A DNA stretch of 64,000 nucleotides from Chloranthus sessilifolius (GCA_021018995.1 CM037588.1:140799725-140863724); one strand, 5' to 3'. Shown: positions 23,678 to 35,695, counted from the first letter of the stretch. The notes: generated from the sequence alone by a model not told the origin. A program made the numbers and translations.

Positions 23678-23939
23678 TACCCCATCTCTTTTATAACTCC
23701 TTGCATAGTAAGATTTTATGTAGGATTTACCTGTTAAACAATTCTACCCTCCTCTCTACTCACTCCTTGTCAGAGCAGATTTTATTTTCTCTAATAGAGA
23801 GTTAGTAGAGAGCAAGGAGGTTGCTGCTAGAGCAGGTAAATTCTCCTTTGCAGAGAGTTAGAAAAGAGAATGGGAACCAACTAAAGCAGGTGAACTTTAT
23901 TGTGGCAGGGACTAGTAATGAGTTATGCCATACGCAGCC
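23678..23939 (+). mobile_element. PIF/Harbinger-like MITE, right half
   Basis: This is the right part of the MITE begun at 3130. It ends GCCATACGCAGCC, the inverted repeat of the left end, and is followed by TAA (23940-23942). The first five bases of this half (GCAGG, 23673-23677) are the duplicate made by R1. Confidence 0.75.
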
Positions 23940-23941
23940 TA

Positions 23942-24298
23942 AGTCACCAACGAAGTGAAGATGAGTTATGGGCTCAACAAAATTCGAAGCCTTGTAGCCA
24001 TGAAGCAAGCCCAGTCCATTACCTTGGTAAATAAGTTAGCTAAGCACTTTTCCAATATGGTTGAAAATGAATGGGGATTGGGGATCTCCTTGTTGTATAC
24101 CCTAGAGCTTTGAAAGAAATCCCTCAGGTTACCATCAATTAAAACGAAGTGCGAAGTGATACATGCGGAAACCACCTCAACCAGTTTGGGCAAAAGCCAA
24201 TTTTTGAAGGAGATAGATAAAACAAAGGGCCAATTGACATTGTCAAAAGTCTTCTCCATATCAATCTTGTATGCTAAGCTCGGCGGGATAAGTTTCAA
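23942..24298 (-). pseudogene. LINE reverse transcriptase fragment, proximal part
   Basis: The minus-strand translation matches the central part of plant L1-type LINE reverse transcriptase: KIDMEKTFDNVNW (first catalytic block), then CITSHFVLIDG, an FFQSSR-like block and a segment ending at HLHFVGD, where the YADD motif is expected (Ala-Asp-Asp reads Val-Gly-Asp). It continues in frame in the fragment at 2975-3128 once the MITE is removed. Substitutions in the catalytic motif and truncation at both ends mark it as a relic. Confidence 0.75.
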
Positions 24299-24459
24299 TA
24301 AACAGTATGCTTTGAAGTTCCATGGTTTGATTGGTTTTTGTGGAGTATACTTGTACTCAAGTCAACTTTCAATATTGTGGCAGAGTATAATTGTCTCCAC
24401 TATCAACCGCCCAAAGCAGTTTATCGACAGTTTGAGATTTTTGAACTAAGTCAAATTTC
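24299..24459. other. Possible further LINE sequence
   Basis: No clear motif is visible. The stretch continues from the LINE fragment and may be eroded LINE sequence; it ends at the probable solo LTR. Confidence 0.3.
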
Positions 24460-25255
24460 TGTTCGCGAAACTACAGTATAACTGCCAAAACTTAATTATA
24501 TGATTCAAATTTGAAAATTCGAGGAAATGATGATATAAAAAGAGAAATAATGCAAACACAACCATAAAAATAACAAAGACGATTTTAACGTGAAAAATCC
24601 TTTCACAGGTAAAAACCACGGGATCTATCTCAGATCCAAGGCAAACAATCCACTATGAAAAAATATATTACAGTGCTTCTAAGAATGAAATCCCTATCAC
24701 TCTTCTTCACCAACATTGATCGCATCCCACAATCATCCCTTCCATAGTGACAATGCTTATCGCCTTCAACCTTCGTCTCTCACGATGGTCCACTCAATTC
24801 ACACGAGCCCACTCGATTCACACGAGCCAATATATGCTTGAAACACCAAGGCAAAATATTCTTTGAGATTTACATCAATTCCGAACAAAAACAAGAATAT
24901 CTCAAAGAGAAGGAAATTGAAAACTTTGAAGAGATTTTTAGCGTGAAGAATTTTTCTCCCCAAAACCTTACATCGCCCGAATTACACATATCCTTTTTAT
25001 ACTATCGGGGCAAGGATGCCCTTGACCAAGGATGTCCTTAACCAAGGATGTCCTTAAGACACCAACTTCCAATAACTGCCGGAACCGCCACTAACTTCCT
25101 ATAACCGTCGGAACCGCTGGAACACGGACGTCCGTGAATCACTCACGGATGCCCGTGAGTCCATTCACGGACGTCCGTCCATCCGAATCACTCAATCTTC
25201 TTAGCACAAAGGAGCATTTCTAAATTTGACCATGATTATGATAAAATTTCTAACA
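24460..25255 (-). repeat. Probable copia-type solo LTR (minus orientation)
   Basis: Read on the minus strand, this starts TGTTAGAAATTTTATC, the common start of plant copia LTRs. Its far end has the sequence AACGTGAAAAATCC..GGTAAAAACCACGGGATCTATCTCAGATCC on the plus strand, which is typical of such LTRs. I see no internal coding region on either side, so it is probably a solo LTR. The left edge is uncertain and I cannot see a convincing target duplication. Three palindromes of the CACGGACGTCCGTG type lie at about 25128-25182. Confidence 0.5.
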
Positions 25256-26353
25256 AAATTGATCAACCCATCCTCTCAAGCATACTTTCTGTGATTGATC
25301 AATAAAACGAGGTGGTCAAATTTCACGGCCCAGTTCAATCTGATATATTCTCCCTTAGACACCAGTCAATGAAGATCAAAATAGTCATGAAATTCGTCCA
25401 TTCTCTGGGATAAGTTTCGGTCCACACAAGACACGAAAATTACTGATGTGCTGAATGAATTCCTATTCACAAAAGTAAAGAGAAAGTCAAGGAGGGCTGA
25501 GGATACCAATGATTTCCAAGTTTTTCAGAACCTGCAGAGACAAATGGGCACTCTATAAAGAAGGGTACTGCAAAGAATTTAGAGAGTATTTAGATGGGTT
25601 TAAATGAACAATCCTTCACTATCACATCATTACAGATATCTACTTCAATGAAGACTGATTGGATAAAAGATAAACATTCACATCAGTATCAGATTGAAGC
25701 AGGCCATGCCAGAGCTAAGCTAATTGAATTGAAGTGAGCTTGTGTTTTGTAAAGGCTGTTTGCTTTCTAGTACCTGTGGGCGAGGATCAAAATCTTGGTT
25801 CTCTCGTATGTATTGGCCAGCTCCAAACCGATGCATATCAGAGGATACGTATCAGTTTTGGACGATACATTGGTATGCATCGGCTGATACGTACCAATAT
25901 ATATGGCCGTTACATTCAATGGATTGACCGGGTGACCTCTGAAACCAATACGTATCGGACGATACATATCAGTTTCATCCAGACTTTTGATCCATGTTTG
26001 TGGGATGTGCATCCAAATCCTTACTATTAACATAGGGTGGTCAATTCCCTTCTGCTTCTTCACAACATGATTAACTTGAATAATAACTTTCTAAATGTAA
26101 GATAATAATGTTGTGTTAAATTCCCATTGTTTCCTCCTTCAATGGCCATTAAGCAATTTAGGAGGAGTCCAACTGTTGATGTGAGAATTTTCATTAAAAT
26201 TTCAATATAATATGATACTCTATTAATGTGCAAATAATGATGACTAGAAAAACTGTTAGGTGACCACATATTTTTATTTCGTGATTTATTCAGAGAAGAT
26301 CAATCAAGCACTTACAACTCAATCCCTACTTCGGTTTACAAATTACAATCAAA
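25256..26353. other. 3' flank of the nucleoside transporter gene, with a GATACGTATC-rich repeat
   Basis: This is non-coding sequence beyond the stop codon of the minus-strand transporter gene. Between about 25790 and 25990 it contains several copies of GATACGTATC/GATACATATC and CCGATGCATATCAG in both orientations. The same motifs occur in a repeat at 27231-27784 within the gene, so a member of one MITE-like family probably lies here. I see nothing assignable in the rest. Confidence 0.5.
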
Positions 26354-29300
26354 TTACCATTTTTTGCCTATGAGCCACAACCAAGCAAGTGTGACCCCAG
26401 AACATATACCTGCCATAAGAGATAACACAAGCAAGTTCCCCAAGGCAATTTGCTCAGGTCCCTGCAAAAACAGAAATCCAGACATTTTTCATTTCTTTCC
26501 TATCCTATATATATATATATATATATATCGAACTGCTTCAATTAATTGTGGAGTGTAACTGACCTTGCAACCCCTGAGTGCCACGGTAAGAACACATACT
26601 GTCAGATGACCATTGGTTAATCCAAAGAATGATACAAGTAAGATCATCCAGCCTTGGTCTCCGTGTTTGGCAGTGAAGTAGAATGCCGGAATGAATAAGA
26701 AACGAGAAAGAATTGCAAACAAGAGGCCTCTGCGTGACACGATCTTAAGGATTTCTATAAGCGGAGTGTACCTTCCGATGAAATCTAGCACATTATACAT
26801 TGCTCCCAAAACAAGCGCATACCTTGAAAACAACCAAAAAATGAGTCGACACTTGAAAAAATGATGAATGCATCTCATAATTTTGTGTGCATCAAATTGG
26901 TGGTATTTGGATTGAAAATATCACTGTTCGATCCAGCCTTGATAGCTCGTATTCCTTAAATAAAGAATGCCCATAAAATATATTTTCGTAACTGATTTGA
27001 GTTCCATCAGATGAAAGCTCGAAAAGATGTGCCAAATTCGTTTAAACCCATATGATCATTACCAATTTGCTTATTCATTCAAGGGAATACAACATTGCTG
27101 AAATGCATCAATGCCGAAGAAAAGAATCCAATATCTTTGCTCTCTTATATAGATTTTAAACAATTTTGGCAGTTAAAGTCAGAACTGCTCATCCAATATA
27201 TGGTTGGCAATTGGCATGAATTACAATCATGGTTCAAAATTTGGGACAAACCGATGCATATCAGTTTCAGAAGGCACCTAGTTGATACATTGCAATGTAT
27301 CGACCCCTTAATGTATCGGCCAAATTATCGACCGTTATATTGAAATTGTTGTCCATATTGGATGATAATTTCAAATTATCGTCCGATAATTTGAGTTGCT
27401 GCTATATTTCTGTAGCATTACATAAGATCCGAAACCCCTTTTTTTATTGCACTTTTTCTTCTATTTTTCTATGCCTCTTCACTTTTTCCTCTTCTTCTAA
27501 CCTAAACCCCTTACTCCCTCATACATTGTGACACCAAAATAGACGATTTCAATGCCAGGGGAGAAGACAAAAAAAATTACATAAATGTATAAAAAGAAAT
27601 GCTAAAAAATAACTAAAAATTACAAAGCAAGAAACAAAATTTTTAAAAAAATTGGATTTAAAAAAAAGAAAAAAGAAAATATCAACTGTCCGATACATTG
27701 AGCAATGTATCGGGTGACACGAACGATACGTATCGGTCGGGGGGCAGACCGATACGTACCGGATTTCCGAGATTTTGACCGATGATCACAATGAATAGGT
27801 CCTAACACTGTTGTTGTAACACTTGTCACATTGCTAGATTGTCCATGAGCTGTCATAGAAGAAATATTTATGCACCATAAAAAGAATAAATTTCTAGGAA
27901 AAGTATTAGAAACCCATGAATTTTGTTGTCTGAGGTCCATGAGCTACTTACCATGAACCCAAGCTATGGGTTCCAGTATCCTCATATAAAAACCCTGGGA
28001 AAATTGTCAAAGTCAGCACATGTATCAGAAACATATCAGCCATATAATCCAGATTTTCGAAAAATAACTGCTTGTTGCTCAAACGCTCTTGTTGTTTAGA
28101 ATCTTCGTCGGCCTACAATAAACGCATATCTGATTAGGATCTCAAGGTATCTTTATTCTCAAACTAATTATCTATCAATTTACTCTTTGGCTTACTTGCA
28201 TTTTGACGCCAGCAGCAGCAAGATCAGCTAAAACTGTTTGAGATCCTTCAGAAGCTGCCCTTTTACGATAATACTTCACAAGTGGCAGCTTGGGGAAGAT
28301 GAATGCATAAAGCAGCACACATAGTAGCTCAAAAAATGCAGAGATCGCAAAGAATAATACTGCAATGGGAAGTTGAATGGAGGGTAGACATTATAGAAGT
28401 GCACAAAGTTTCATTGCTACAGAATCCACTATAAAACATAGAAGAAAATTTGACTTATGCTCTTTGCTCTTGCATAACATATCAATGTAAAATATAGGAA
28501 ACAAATAACTCATGAAGAAATAGTAACCTTGGCCCAGTTTTCCAGCCAAGTCAAGTCACGTGCACTCTCAAACAATACAATACATTTTTATTAGTTTTTT
28601 GCATCATTTTTTACTACTTGATTGCGTTGGTGCATGTCCTTACTTATTTGCAGTTTGGGCAACCATCTTGTAGGGTTCCCAATGCAATCACAGGTAGGGA
28701 TTCCATCAGAGTTTTTATTGGAGTGTCTAGACTGATCTGTGAGATAATACAATACTCATTTTTTTTTTAATATTGAGTACAGATTGCCACTTGGTGAGTC
28801 TGAGTTCCTAACACTCCTCGTACTCATATACAAGGCACTTAACATTCTCTGTTCACTTTCCAAAAGTTTTTTTCACATGTTTAGTCTTCTCGAATTTTGT
28901 TCCCTTCCATAAAATATGGATGGTAGTTTTCTAGACTTTACGCAAATGTGCGAAGGTTGGAACATCATGATGAGCTTATTGAATTTCAGAAAAGTAGAAG
29001 CAAAAAAGTTGAGGTCTCGGCACTTCTATTGGTGTTGTCTAGAAAATGAATGTATTGATTCTAGTTATCTCAATCAATTCTCTCGTAATCTTGATTAACT
29101 GTTTCTTCCAAATGTTCTTTTTGATGGAGTTTAAGGGACCTCCAAGCAATTTGAAAATATCACGCATTCTACAAGCAAATCTTGAAAGGTGGAGAGCAAT
29201 AGATTTTAAGTAAGCAAATCTTGAAAGATGGAGAGAAAATCTTGAAACATATTTATCTTCAAATTAGTTTCTACAAGGAGCTGCAAGAAAAAGAATATAT

Positions 29301-32300
29301 TTTAAGTGAGCCAGAAGTTTGATGAACAAACAATGAAGGGAAAAAATTAGAACAAGACCACCATTTTAACTCAAATCCTATGCAATCTCCTACCATTAAA
29401 ACATTTGGTAATTTATTGTAGAGACATCTTAGAGAATCTGGCGAAGAGTTATTCTGATTTTTGGAGAGAAACTCCAAACCGTAAGCATCTAAAATCTATT
29501 AAAGCTGCACATAAAAAATAAAAATAAAAGATTATTCTTGTTTACTTTGAAATCATAAATTTGCATTCCATATAAGGGATTTGCTCAGAGTGGTGAATAA
29601 TTTCCCAATGGATAGACCTTGAATAATTTTACATCATCTTTCATGATACGTGTTTAATCTTATTCATACTAAAAAAAATTAATGTGCATTTTTCATGCAG
29701 TTGTTCTGGTCTTGTAAGTTGTAATAAAGAGACAAAGTCCATTTAAGTTAAACTTTATGACCTGCTAAAAGTTATGAATTATAAAAGCAATGAACTGATA
29801 TATTTTCAACTGCAATGCTTTTGTATGTAAATAAGATATGAATCACATACTAGCTCCTTTCCGAAGGCCATTTTTGGAATTTTCAAAGGCTGCTTTTGTG
29901 ATTAACCGCAGTGCAAAGGTTAGAGCTTCAGAAGCAGCAAAACCAGCCAAAAATGACTACAGTTCCAGAAGAACAGCCAAAATCATAAATGTGGTCCAAC
30001 ATATTTGCAAATGAGAGGAATATGAAAAAGGCATTGCCAGAGACACCTTACTTGGATTAGTTCAGGGATCATGAGACAAAGATCACCAACCATTCCCCCC
30101 TGAACAAGAGCATCAGAAACTCCGAAAGCTCCACTAATTGCACATATGCCTACAAAGGTTCCAATCCCTCCTTTTCCAGATGTCGCCAAATCCAACTATG
30201 ATTGAACAAGGATGCTGAATAAGGTAATTAACAACATCCCATAAACAGCAATTATCAAATCAGCAGGTGCAATTCAAGAAGAGATGAATATGTAATACTG
30301 AACAAGGATCAGAATACCAGACAATACCATATGTACTGGCCAGTAGGCAGCAAAATTGCCATTTTTTTAATACTGTGTCTTACCGAACTCTTAATTCGAT
30401 GTTGTGTACTACCCATGTTTTTTAATAGCTAATTTAATTAACTTTCTAAAATTTCTCAAATCCAATCCACATGAGACTACCTCAAATCATCCGGAATGGC
30501 TCCATTTATGATAAAAGATTTAATAACTTCAAAAACCTAATATACAAGTAGCCCCAAATGAAAGAAAATAACCATTTTGGTTTTTTATATTATCATTTTA
30601 CAATCTTTAATTTTTCCATTTTATGAAAAAAAAAATTTAATAGTATTGGGCGGTTTTCCAATCCTTAATTCTGTGACGATTTGGACCCATATGCCAACAA
30701 TATTGTCCGGTTCTGGGCTTAGGTCCCCTCCCCGATTTTGTTCCTGGCATAGGCATTACGTTTCGCCATCCCTAACCAAAATGAGTCGTTATATAGAAGG
30801 TTCGGTCGCACCTCATAGCCCTGGTTCCAGACTTCTCTCTATCCAATGCGGGATATCACAATTGGTTATTTTGCCAATAAAAAAATTGGTTATGTTATTA
30901 TTATGTTTTTTTGCCAATGGGTTTTGAGATGATTACCACCTCTAGGTTGTAGGTACGATCCCACCTTACCTATCAAAAAACAAATAATAATAATAATAAT
31001 AACAAAATCACCTCGTATAGTACCAAGAGATATATATTAGAATTTGGACTTAGTGATACATGCACCAACAACAGTTCCTGAATCTTTGTCTAGTGCATAG
31101 TTGAGAGGATAATATAAAAACAGTGTATAATATTTTTCCGTGTTCTTGGAGTCCTCTACGCTTCTATTGATGAGGGTGATGGTGACGCCGAAGCTCTTTG
31201 ATATTGGAGTAGCAGTCGTGGTCCTGGGGTATTTTTTGACTCTTTGTGTTGCAGGCATTGCATCTCACAATTCCATTTGATTTTGTTCTTGTTTGGTTTT
31301 CCCTTTTATAAAATTTAGAACTTTTCTCAAAAAAAAAAGAAAAAAAATAGTTGATAGGAAATGGAGTTCCACCGAAAAGGATACTTACAATAAGAACTAA
31401 CAATGAACTTATGAAGAAAACAGTGTATCCAGTCAAGTTGCGGCGCCTTGTATTAATCTTGGCCTCATGGTATGCTAATATCATAAGCATTCCAAATGCA
31501 AAAGGTTGGTAAACAAGAGTCAGCACTCTTACAGTGTGGTACTCCTCCTGAAAAGAAAACACAAAAGAAACTTTTTTTAGAATAAATCCTCCATTGATTT
31601 CTAAAGTGAAATCTATACCCATACCTAATATATCAGCTAAGGAAACGAGAGAAATTATAATAATGCCCCATGAGTAAATAATAAGATGACATAGTTTTGG
31701 GGGCATCAGAGACAATAATAAGATGACATAGTTTTGGGGGCATCAGAGACATTATCATTTTGAAGCACCTCTAGTTACTGAATTCCATTAAAATCTGACC
31801 ATCAGATTCTGGAGAATTTGAAATATAGAAATTGTTTCCCAACCTCATGATGCCTCTGTGGAAAGTCAACGTCAATAAAATAAACACCTTATTGACCTAA
31901 TGATCCAGCTATATTTAGTTGGGGTTGGGAAATCCCACTTGTAACTCAAATGGAATTATAAATAATGGGCATTGACAACATGAAGAAAATTGAACTGAAA
32001 TATTTCTAGTAATTGAAGGCTGCTTCATGAGTACTGGATTCATGTATCATGACTGCACGCGATTAGTGGAAACAGCCTTGTAACAGTTTGCAATGATACA
32101 TAATATGAAAATTTTCCCCCTTTCAGGTGTCACTGATAGCAACATGCATTTACTTGGCAGCAAGGCTAACTCAACAAAGGTGGTTATGGATGAGTAATGT
32201 CGGAGAGAACTTGTGAATTTAATTCTGTTTTTTGTGGACAATTTCTGGCTGTTTGAGATTATCCAATGCACATCAATCTGGCTGATTAGTGCAGGGCATA

Positions 32301-33406
32301 GTCACCAAGTCAGGGAAGTGGGAATTATTCAGCGAGGATGAACAATCATGATTCACGAAAAAATGGAAAATTTTAAAAAAATATTGAGAAAAAAAAACCA
32401 AGATTTGAAAATTATTCAGTGTAAAAAAATAGCAATTCAGGAAAAAAATTGGTGAAATTCAGAGAAAAATTGGGAAAGAGATATTAGAACGTTATGGAAC
32501 TTATTATTTAAAACCCTGATACACTTAAATTTGGGTGGATTTTAAGAATAAAGATATAAACTAGAGACTTATAAAGATAATTTTGCTAAAGTTAATAACT
32601 GAAAAATTACATGTCACGAAACATTGGGATTAAGAGGTAAAGTTATTGGTCTAATAACAACCACGAAGGGCATTAGCAAGAACTGTCGGTCATAGATAAA
32701 ACATAGATTCCATCTCACAATGATGAATTTATATCAGCCATAACAACAGATCCTTGTGAATTGGCTTCGCAACCTAAGCAATTGTTTTGAACTTCCATAA
32801 AGAATTCCCTCAAAGATAAACACAAAGAAAATGATTATTTTTTGCTTAAGGCATTTCATTAAAATTTAAGGAAAACTTGAAAGCAGAACATGATATCCAT
32901 CAAATTTCCACAAAACAAACTCACTAGCGTAAAAAATTTTAAAACATCTAAAGGCCTCCAGATGTGGATTAAAGTCATCCTCTAAACATAATAAAGTTGA
33001 CAGGCCGCCAATATTCAAAAAGGCAGAGGAATCAAGAGATCAAGTTTCAATCAATGGCATCTTTAACTCACATTTCACTTTATACAGTATGAACAAAACA
33101 GAATGAAAATGTAAAGAACATATATAAGCATTAATTAGAAAAGAGGTACATGAAAACATACTGGGAACAATTCACGATAGTAATCCTGGATTGTGATCAT
33201 GCTATTCCATGGAAAAAGGCACCCATTTCCTAGAAGCCAACAAACAGCCATTGCTGTATACTTTCCCTGGTAATTTCCCAAAATAACTATTATTAATCTC
33301 CTAGGATTTTAGTATTCATCAGAACCTGCGTAAAGAAACTAAAGAATTTACTTAGTTCACAAACCTCCAGTCTGGTTGAAGCTCCATTTTCAATCTGGGA
33401 AGTCAT
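26354..33406 (-). CDS. Equilibrative nucleoside transporter (ENT family, SLC29-like), nine coding exons
   Basis: This is a plant ENT membrane carrier that moves nucleosides across the plasma or vacuolar membrane; location cannot be told here. Coding exons on the minus strand are 33406-33365, 33266-33162, 31547-31389, 30195-30052, 29956-29851, 28359-28196, 28112-27952, 26822-26564 and 26461-26354. All junctions have GT..AG and keep the frame, for 1248 nt and 415 aa, close to the usual plant ENT length. The ATG at 33406 is preceded on the minus strand by GGCTAAGTGCC. Family marks: the first membrane segment has LFPWNSMITIQDYY; a large charged loop (exons 6-7) follows; D-x-x-GRY and GLTNG lie in the late membrane segments; the C-terminus has the GPEQ..LGNLLV signature and WLWLIGKKW. 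A few late residues differ from what I expect (NGHLT for NGYLT, ALRGCK for APKGYK). No stop or frameshift is present. Introns hold repeats, including a MITE. It is the only host gene in the window. Confidence 0.93.
26505..26530 (+). repeat. (TA)n microsatellite in last ENT intron
   Basis: A run of TA dinucleotides lies in the 102-nt intron between the last two exons of the transporter. It gives an artefactual Tyr-Ile extension to the minus-strand exon frame when the splice is ignored. Confidence 0.85.
27231..27784 (+). mobile_element. MITE-like repeat in ENT intron
   Basis: The ends are GGTTCAAAATTTGGG and, as reverse complement, CGGTCAAAATCTCGG, an imperfect terminal inverted repeat. Between them are CCGATACGTATCGG-type palindromes near both ends and an AT/C-rich centre. 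A related repeat lies at about 25790-25990. It sits in the 1.1 kb intron between exons 7 and 8 of the transporter. I cannot identify a target duplication, so the superfamily is open. Confidence 0.5.
28360..29850 (-). other. ENT intron 5 (1.5 kb), no gene seen
   Basis: An AT-rich intron between the exons ending at 29851 and starting at 28359. Open frames within it are short and show no domain. No repeat with clear ends is visible. Confidence 0.7.
30196..31388 (-). other. ENT intron 3 (1.2 kb) with SINE-like tail and (AAT)n
   Basis: Near 30938-31003 the plus strand reads GGTTGTAGGTACGATCCCACCTTACCTATCAAAAAA followed by an AAT repeat. This resembles the B box and 3' end of a tRNA-derived SINE, but its body is not clear. 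No coding sequence is recognised. Confidence 0.45.
31548..33161 (-). other. ENT intron 2 (1.6 kb), with a short direct repeat
   Basis: Near the acceptor side, about 35-40 bases (GACATAGTTTTGGGGGCATCAGAGACA and flanks) are directly repeated at about 31685-31713 and 31723-31751. The rest of the intron shows no gene or bounded element. Confidence 0.6.
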
Positions 33407-34355
33407 GGCACTTAGCCTTCAGCAACTATTACCATACAAAATTCAGCATTATATTTCACACTTGTAAAAAATTTGCTTCTGTAAAGCACTCTTCATAGAA
33501 AAGTAATGGAGCAATATTTTTGCGTCCTCAATAAGCTAGACTTGCACATTTTTTTATAGAATGTAAACATACAAATCTTCAGTGCAACAAGCATAGAGCG
33601 GTTACCTATACTTTAATCCAACTCGTCCAAATTCTATTAGAAAGTGTTCAATGTGGATTTTGCCACCTTTTTCTTGTTACCAAAAGTGGAAAGGAACATA
33701 AAATTTCCTACACAACACCATCCGATGATTTGTTGAAAGGTGTTAGATGCAATCAAAGAGAACTTTTTATGCATGAATTTCCAATATAGCCATAGGCATC
33801 AAATAATCCCATTTCACTAGAAATCAATCCCATGAGCGTAATATACATAGATTGCCAACATATTTAAAGGCATCAAATTCAGGACATAACCTTTCATTCC
33901 CATTCCTAAACTTGCTTCAACATCCCCAGTTACAAAAACGTGAAAAATAAAAAATGAGGCTTTGTCAAGCCTACAAGAAAACTAAATTTACTTTGTCAAG
34001 CCCACAAGAAAACTAATTTATATTACGTAACCTGGCCAAGGGTTAAGGCGACTCGGCAATTGGGTCACATTTTCTTATCTGTGTAAAGTGGAATCATTAT
34101 TTGGATTGGTGCGCCATGAAGGGGACGGAAGGAAGGGGTTATTGACTTGGAAAGGGAACCTCTATTTGCAAACACATAAGCAAAGCACTAACGCTAGCCA
34201 CATAGCCGATCATCAAAAAGTATCAGTAAATAGGTGGGCACAAATAGAGGTTTTCCATTAAAAAACGTGAAATTGGAATCATGCCCGTCAAAAATGGAGT
34301 GTCTTCACATGACCCAGTTCAATTTGATCTTCATGAAATTGTGACAATCATGCCT
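33407..34355. other. 5' flank of the ENT gene (minus strand upstream region)
   Basis: About 950 bases lie between the transporter start codon and the R3 retroelement block. This would hold the 5' untranslated region and promoter. I cannot pick out a confident TATA box or leader intron. A short direct repeat (CTTTGTCAAGCC(T/C)ACAAGAAAACTAA) occurs at about 33959-34017. Confidence 0.5.
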
Positions 34356-34811
34356 CAAACAATCGTGACATGATTGTCACAAAATCTAGGGCGGACATAA
34401 TAGTGACAGTGACTTAATATAGATATACATAAATTTTGATTAAATAAGTCTATTTGGTGCAATATGTGTGTGTATAATCGATTATGTAGTTGTACAAAAA
34501 AAAAATCCTTGTGCAGGTTCTCATAAATTGGAGTAGAATGAATGTCATTCTGCTTATAGCCGTTAAGAGAGTTCTAGAATAATTAGGCTGATTGATACGA
34601 CTGCCTTCTTATTTTGTATAGATAAAAAAAATAATAATAATTCTCCATGCAGGTATGATCTCGGGTCATTAGACCATGTATTGAATTATCTGATTATGAT
34701 TTTGTGGGTGTGTTGCTACGAATGTCTGTTCAGAAACTTTTTAAAGGGTCGTATTTGATTCCTAGTGTGTCGTCAATTTTCGATGACGAAAATTTTATAA
34801 GGTGGAATGAA
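34356..34811 (+). mobile_element. R3 family: 3' internal end fragment with polypurine tract
   Basis: This matches 44008-44460, the stretch between the accessory ORF and the 3' LTR of R3, including AATCGTGACATGATTGTCAC and the terminal GACGAAAATTTTATAAGGTGGAATGAA. It abuts an R3 LTR just as the equivalent block does at 44460. So the LTR at 34812 has R3 internal sequence on both sides, showing a tandem arrangement rather than a simple insertion. Confidence 0.85.
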
Positions 34812-35329
34812 TGTCATAACCCCAGATTTTTGGGAACCGTCCACTTTACATACCATGCACGTGTACACATATCATGAACATATATTTGTGATTTACAAGG
34901 AAACCAAAAAAAAAAAAAACCTACATATACACACTACGTGTGTATATGTGAAACTTTTTAACTTTCACTATCTAAGTGAAAGTGGGGAGGAGAGAATCTC
35001 TCCTACGTAACCTAGATTAGCATAGATAGAGAGAACTAAAATAGAGAGAAAGAGGAGAAGAGTTGCAATAGAGAGAAAGAAGAGAAGGTTGTAAAAGAGG
35101 AGGAGAGGTTCGTTGGTTTTTGAGCAATAGAGAACCTTAAAAATCTTCACTATTAGACGAAGCCGGATCAAACTATAGAAGATCTATCGAGTAAGGTATG
35201 ATTTTAGATGTTTACGTATGTTTTATGTAGAGTTTAAACTATTGGACGAATGATCCTTGACACTATTAGGTCTCTCATAAAGAAGGTGATAGTTCTCGAA
35301 CAGATAGAGAACATGCATCTTTTCGTGGA

Positions 35330-35695
35330 TCGCTCGAGCGGTCTAAATGGCTCGCTCGAGCGAGGGCTGAGAGAATATTCTGTGCATATTCACGTTTTGG
35401 ACTCGCTCAAGTGAGACCCACAGTGAAGGAGAAGCTCGCTCGAGCGAGACATCGCTTAGAGCTCCAGATACCTTATATTATAGCCGCTCGAGCGATGAAT
35501 AATGACCGCTCGAGCGATGGTTTATAATCGCTCGAGCGAGGAATAATTATCGCTCGAGCGATGAATAGTGCTCGCTCGAGCGATGAATAATAATCGCTCG
35601 AGCGATAAATAATGACCGCTCGAGCGAGAATTTATAACCGCTCGAGAGAGGTCAAGTGCTCGCTCGAGCGAGGCTAAATGACCGCTCGCGTGAGG
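35330..35695 (+). repeat. Palindrome array of R3 LTR (CGCTCGAGCG type)
   Basis: About 14 copies of a perfect or near-perfect palindrome centred on GCTCGAGC (full form CTCGCTCGAGCGAG) are spaced mostly 20-25 bases apart over 365 bases. The spacers are AT-rich and differ. The second LTR (about 44975-45335) has the same array with scattered substitutions. A smaller set of the same palindrome is at 42425-42570, before the accessory ORF. Confidence 0.9.

Noticed and set aside
25734..26063. Overlapping open frames on both strands near the transporter 3' flank
   Set aside because: They fall in the GATACGTATC-rich repeat, whose palindromic content opens frames on both strands; no domain is seen.
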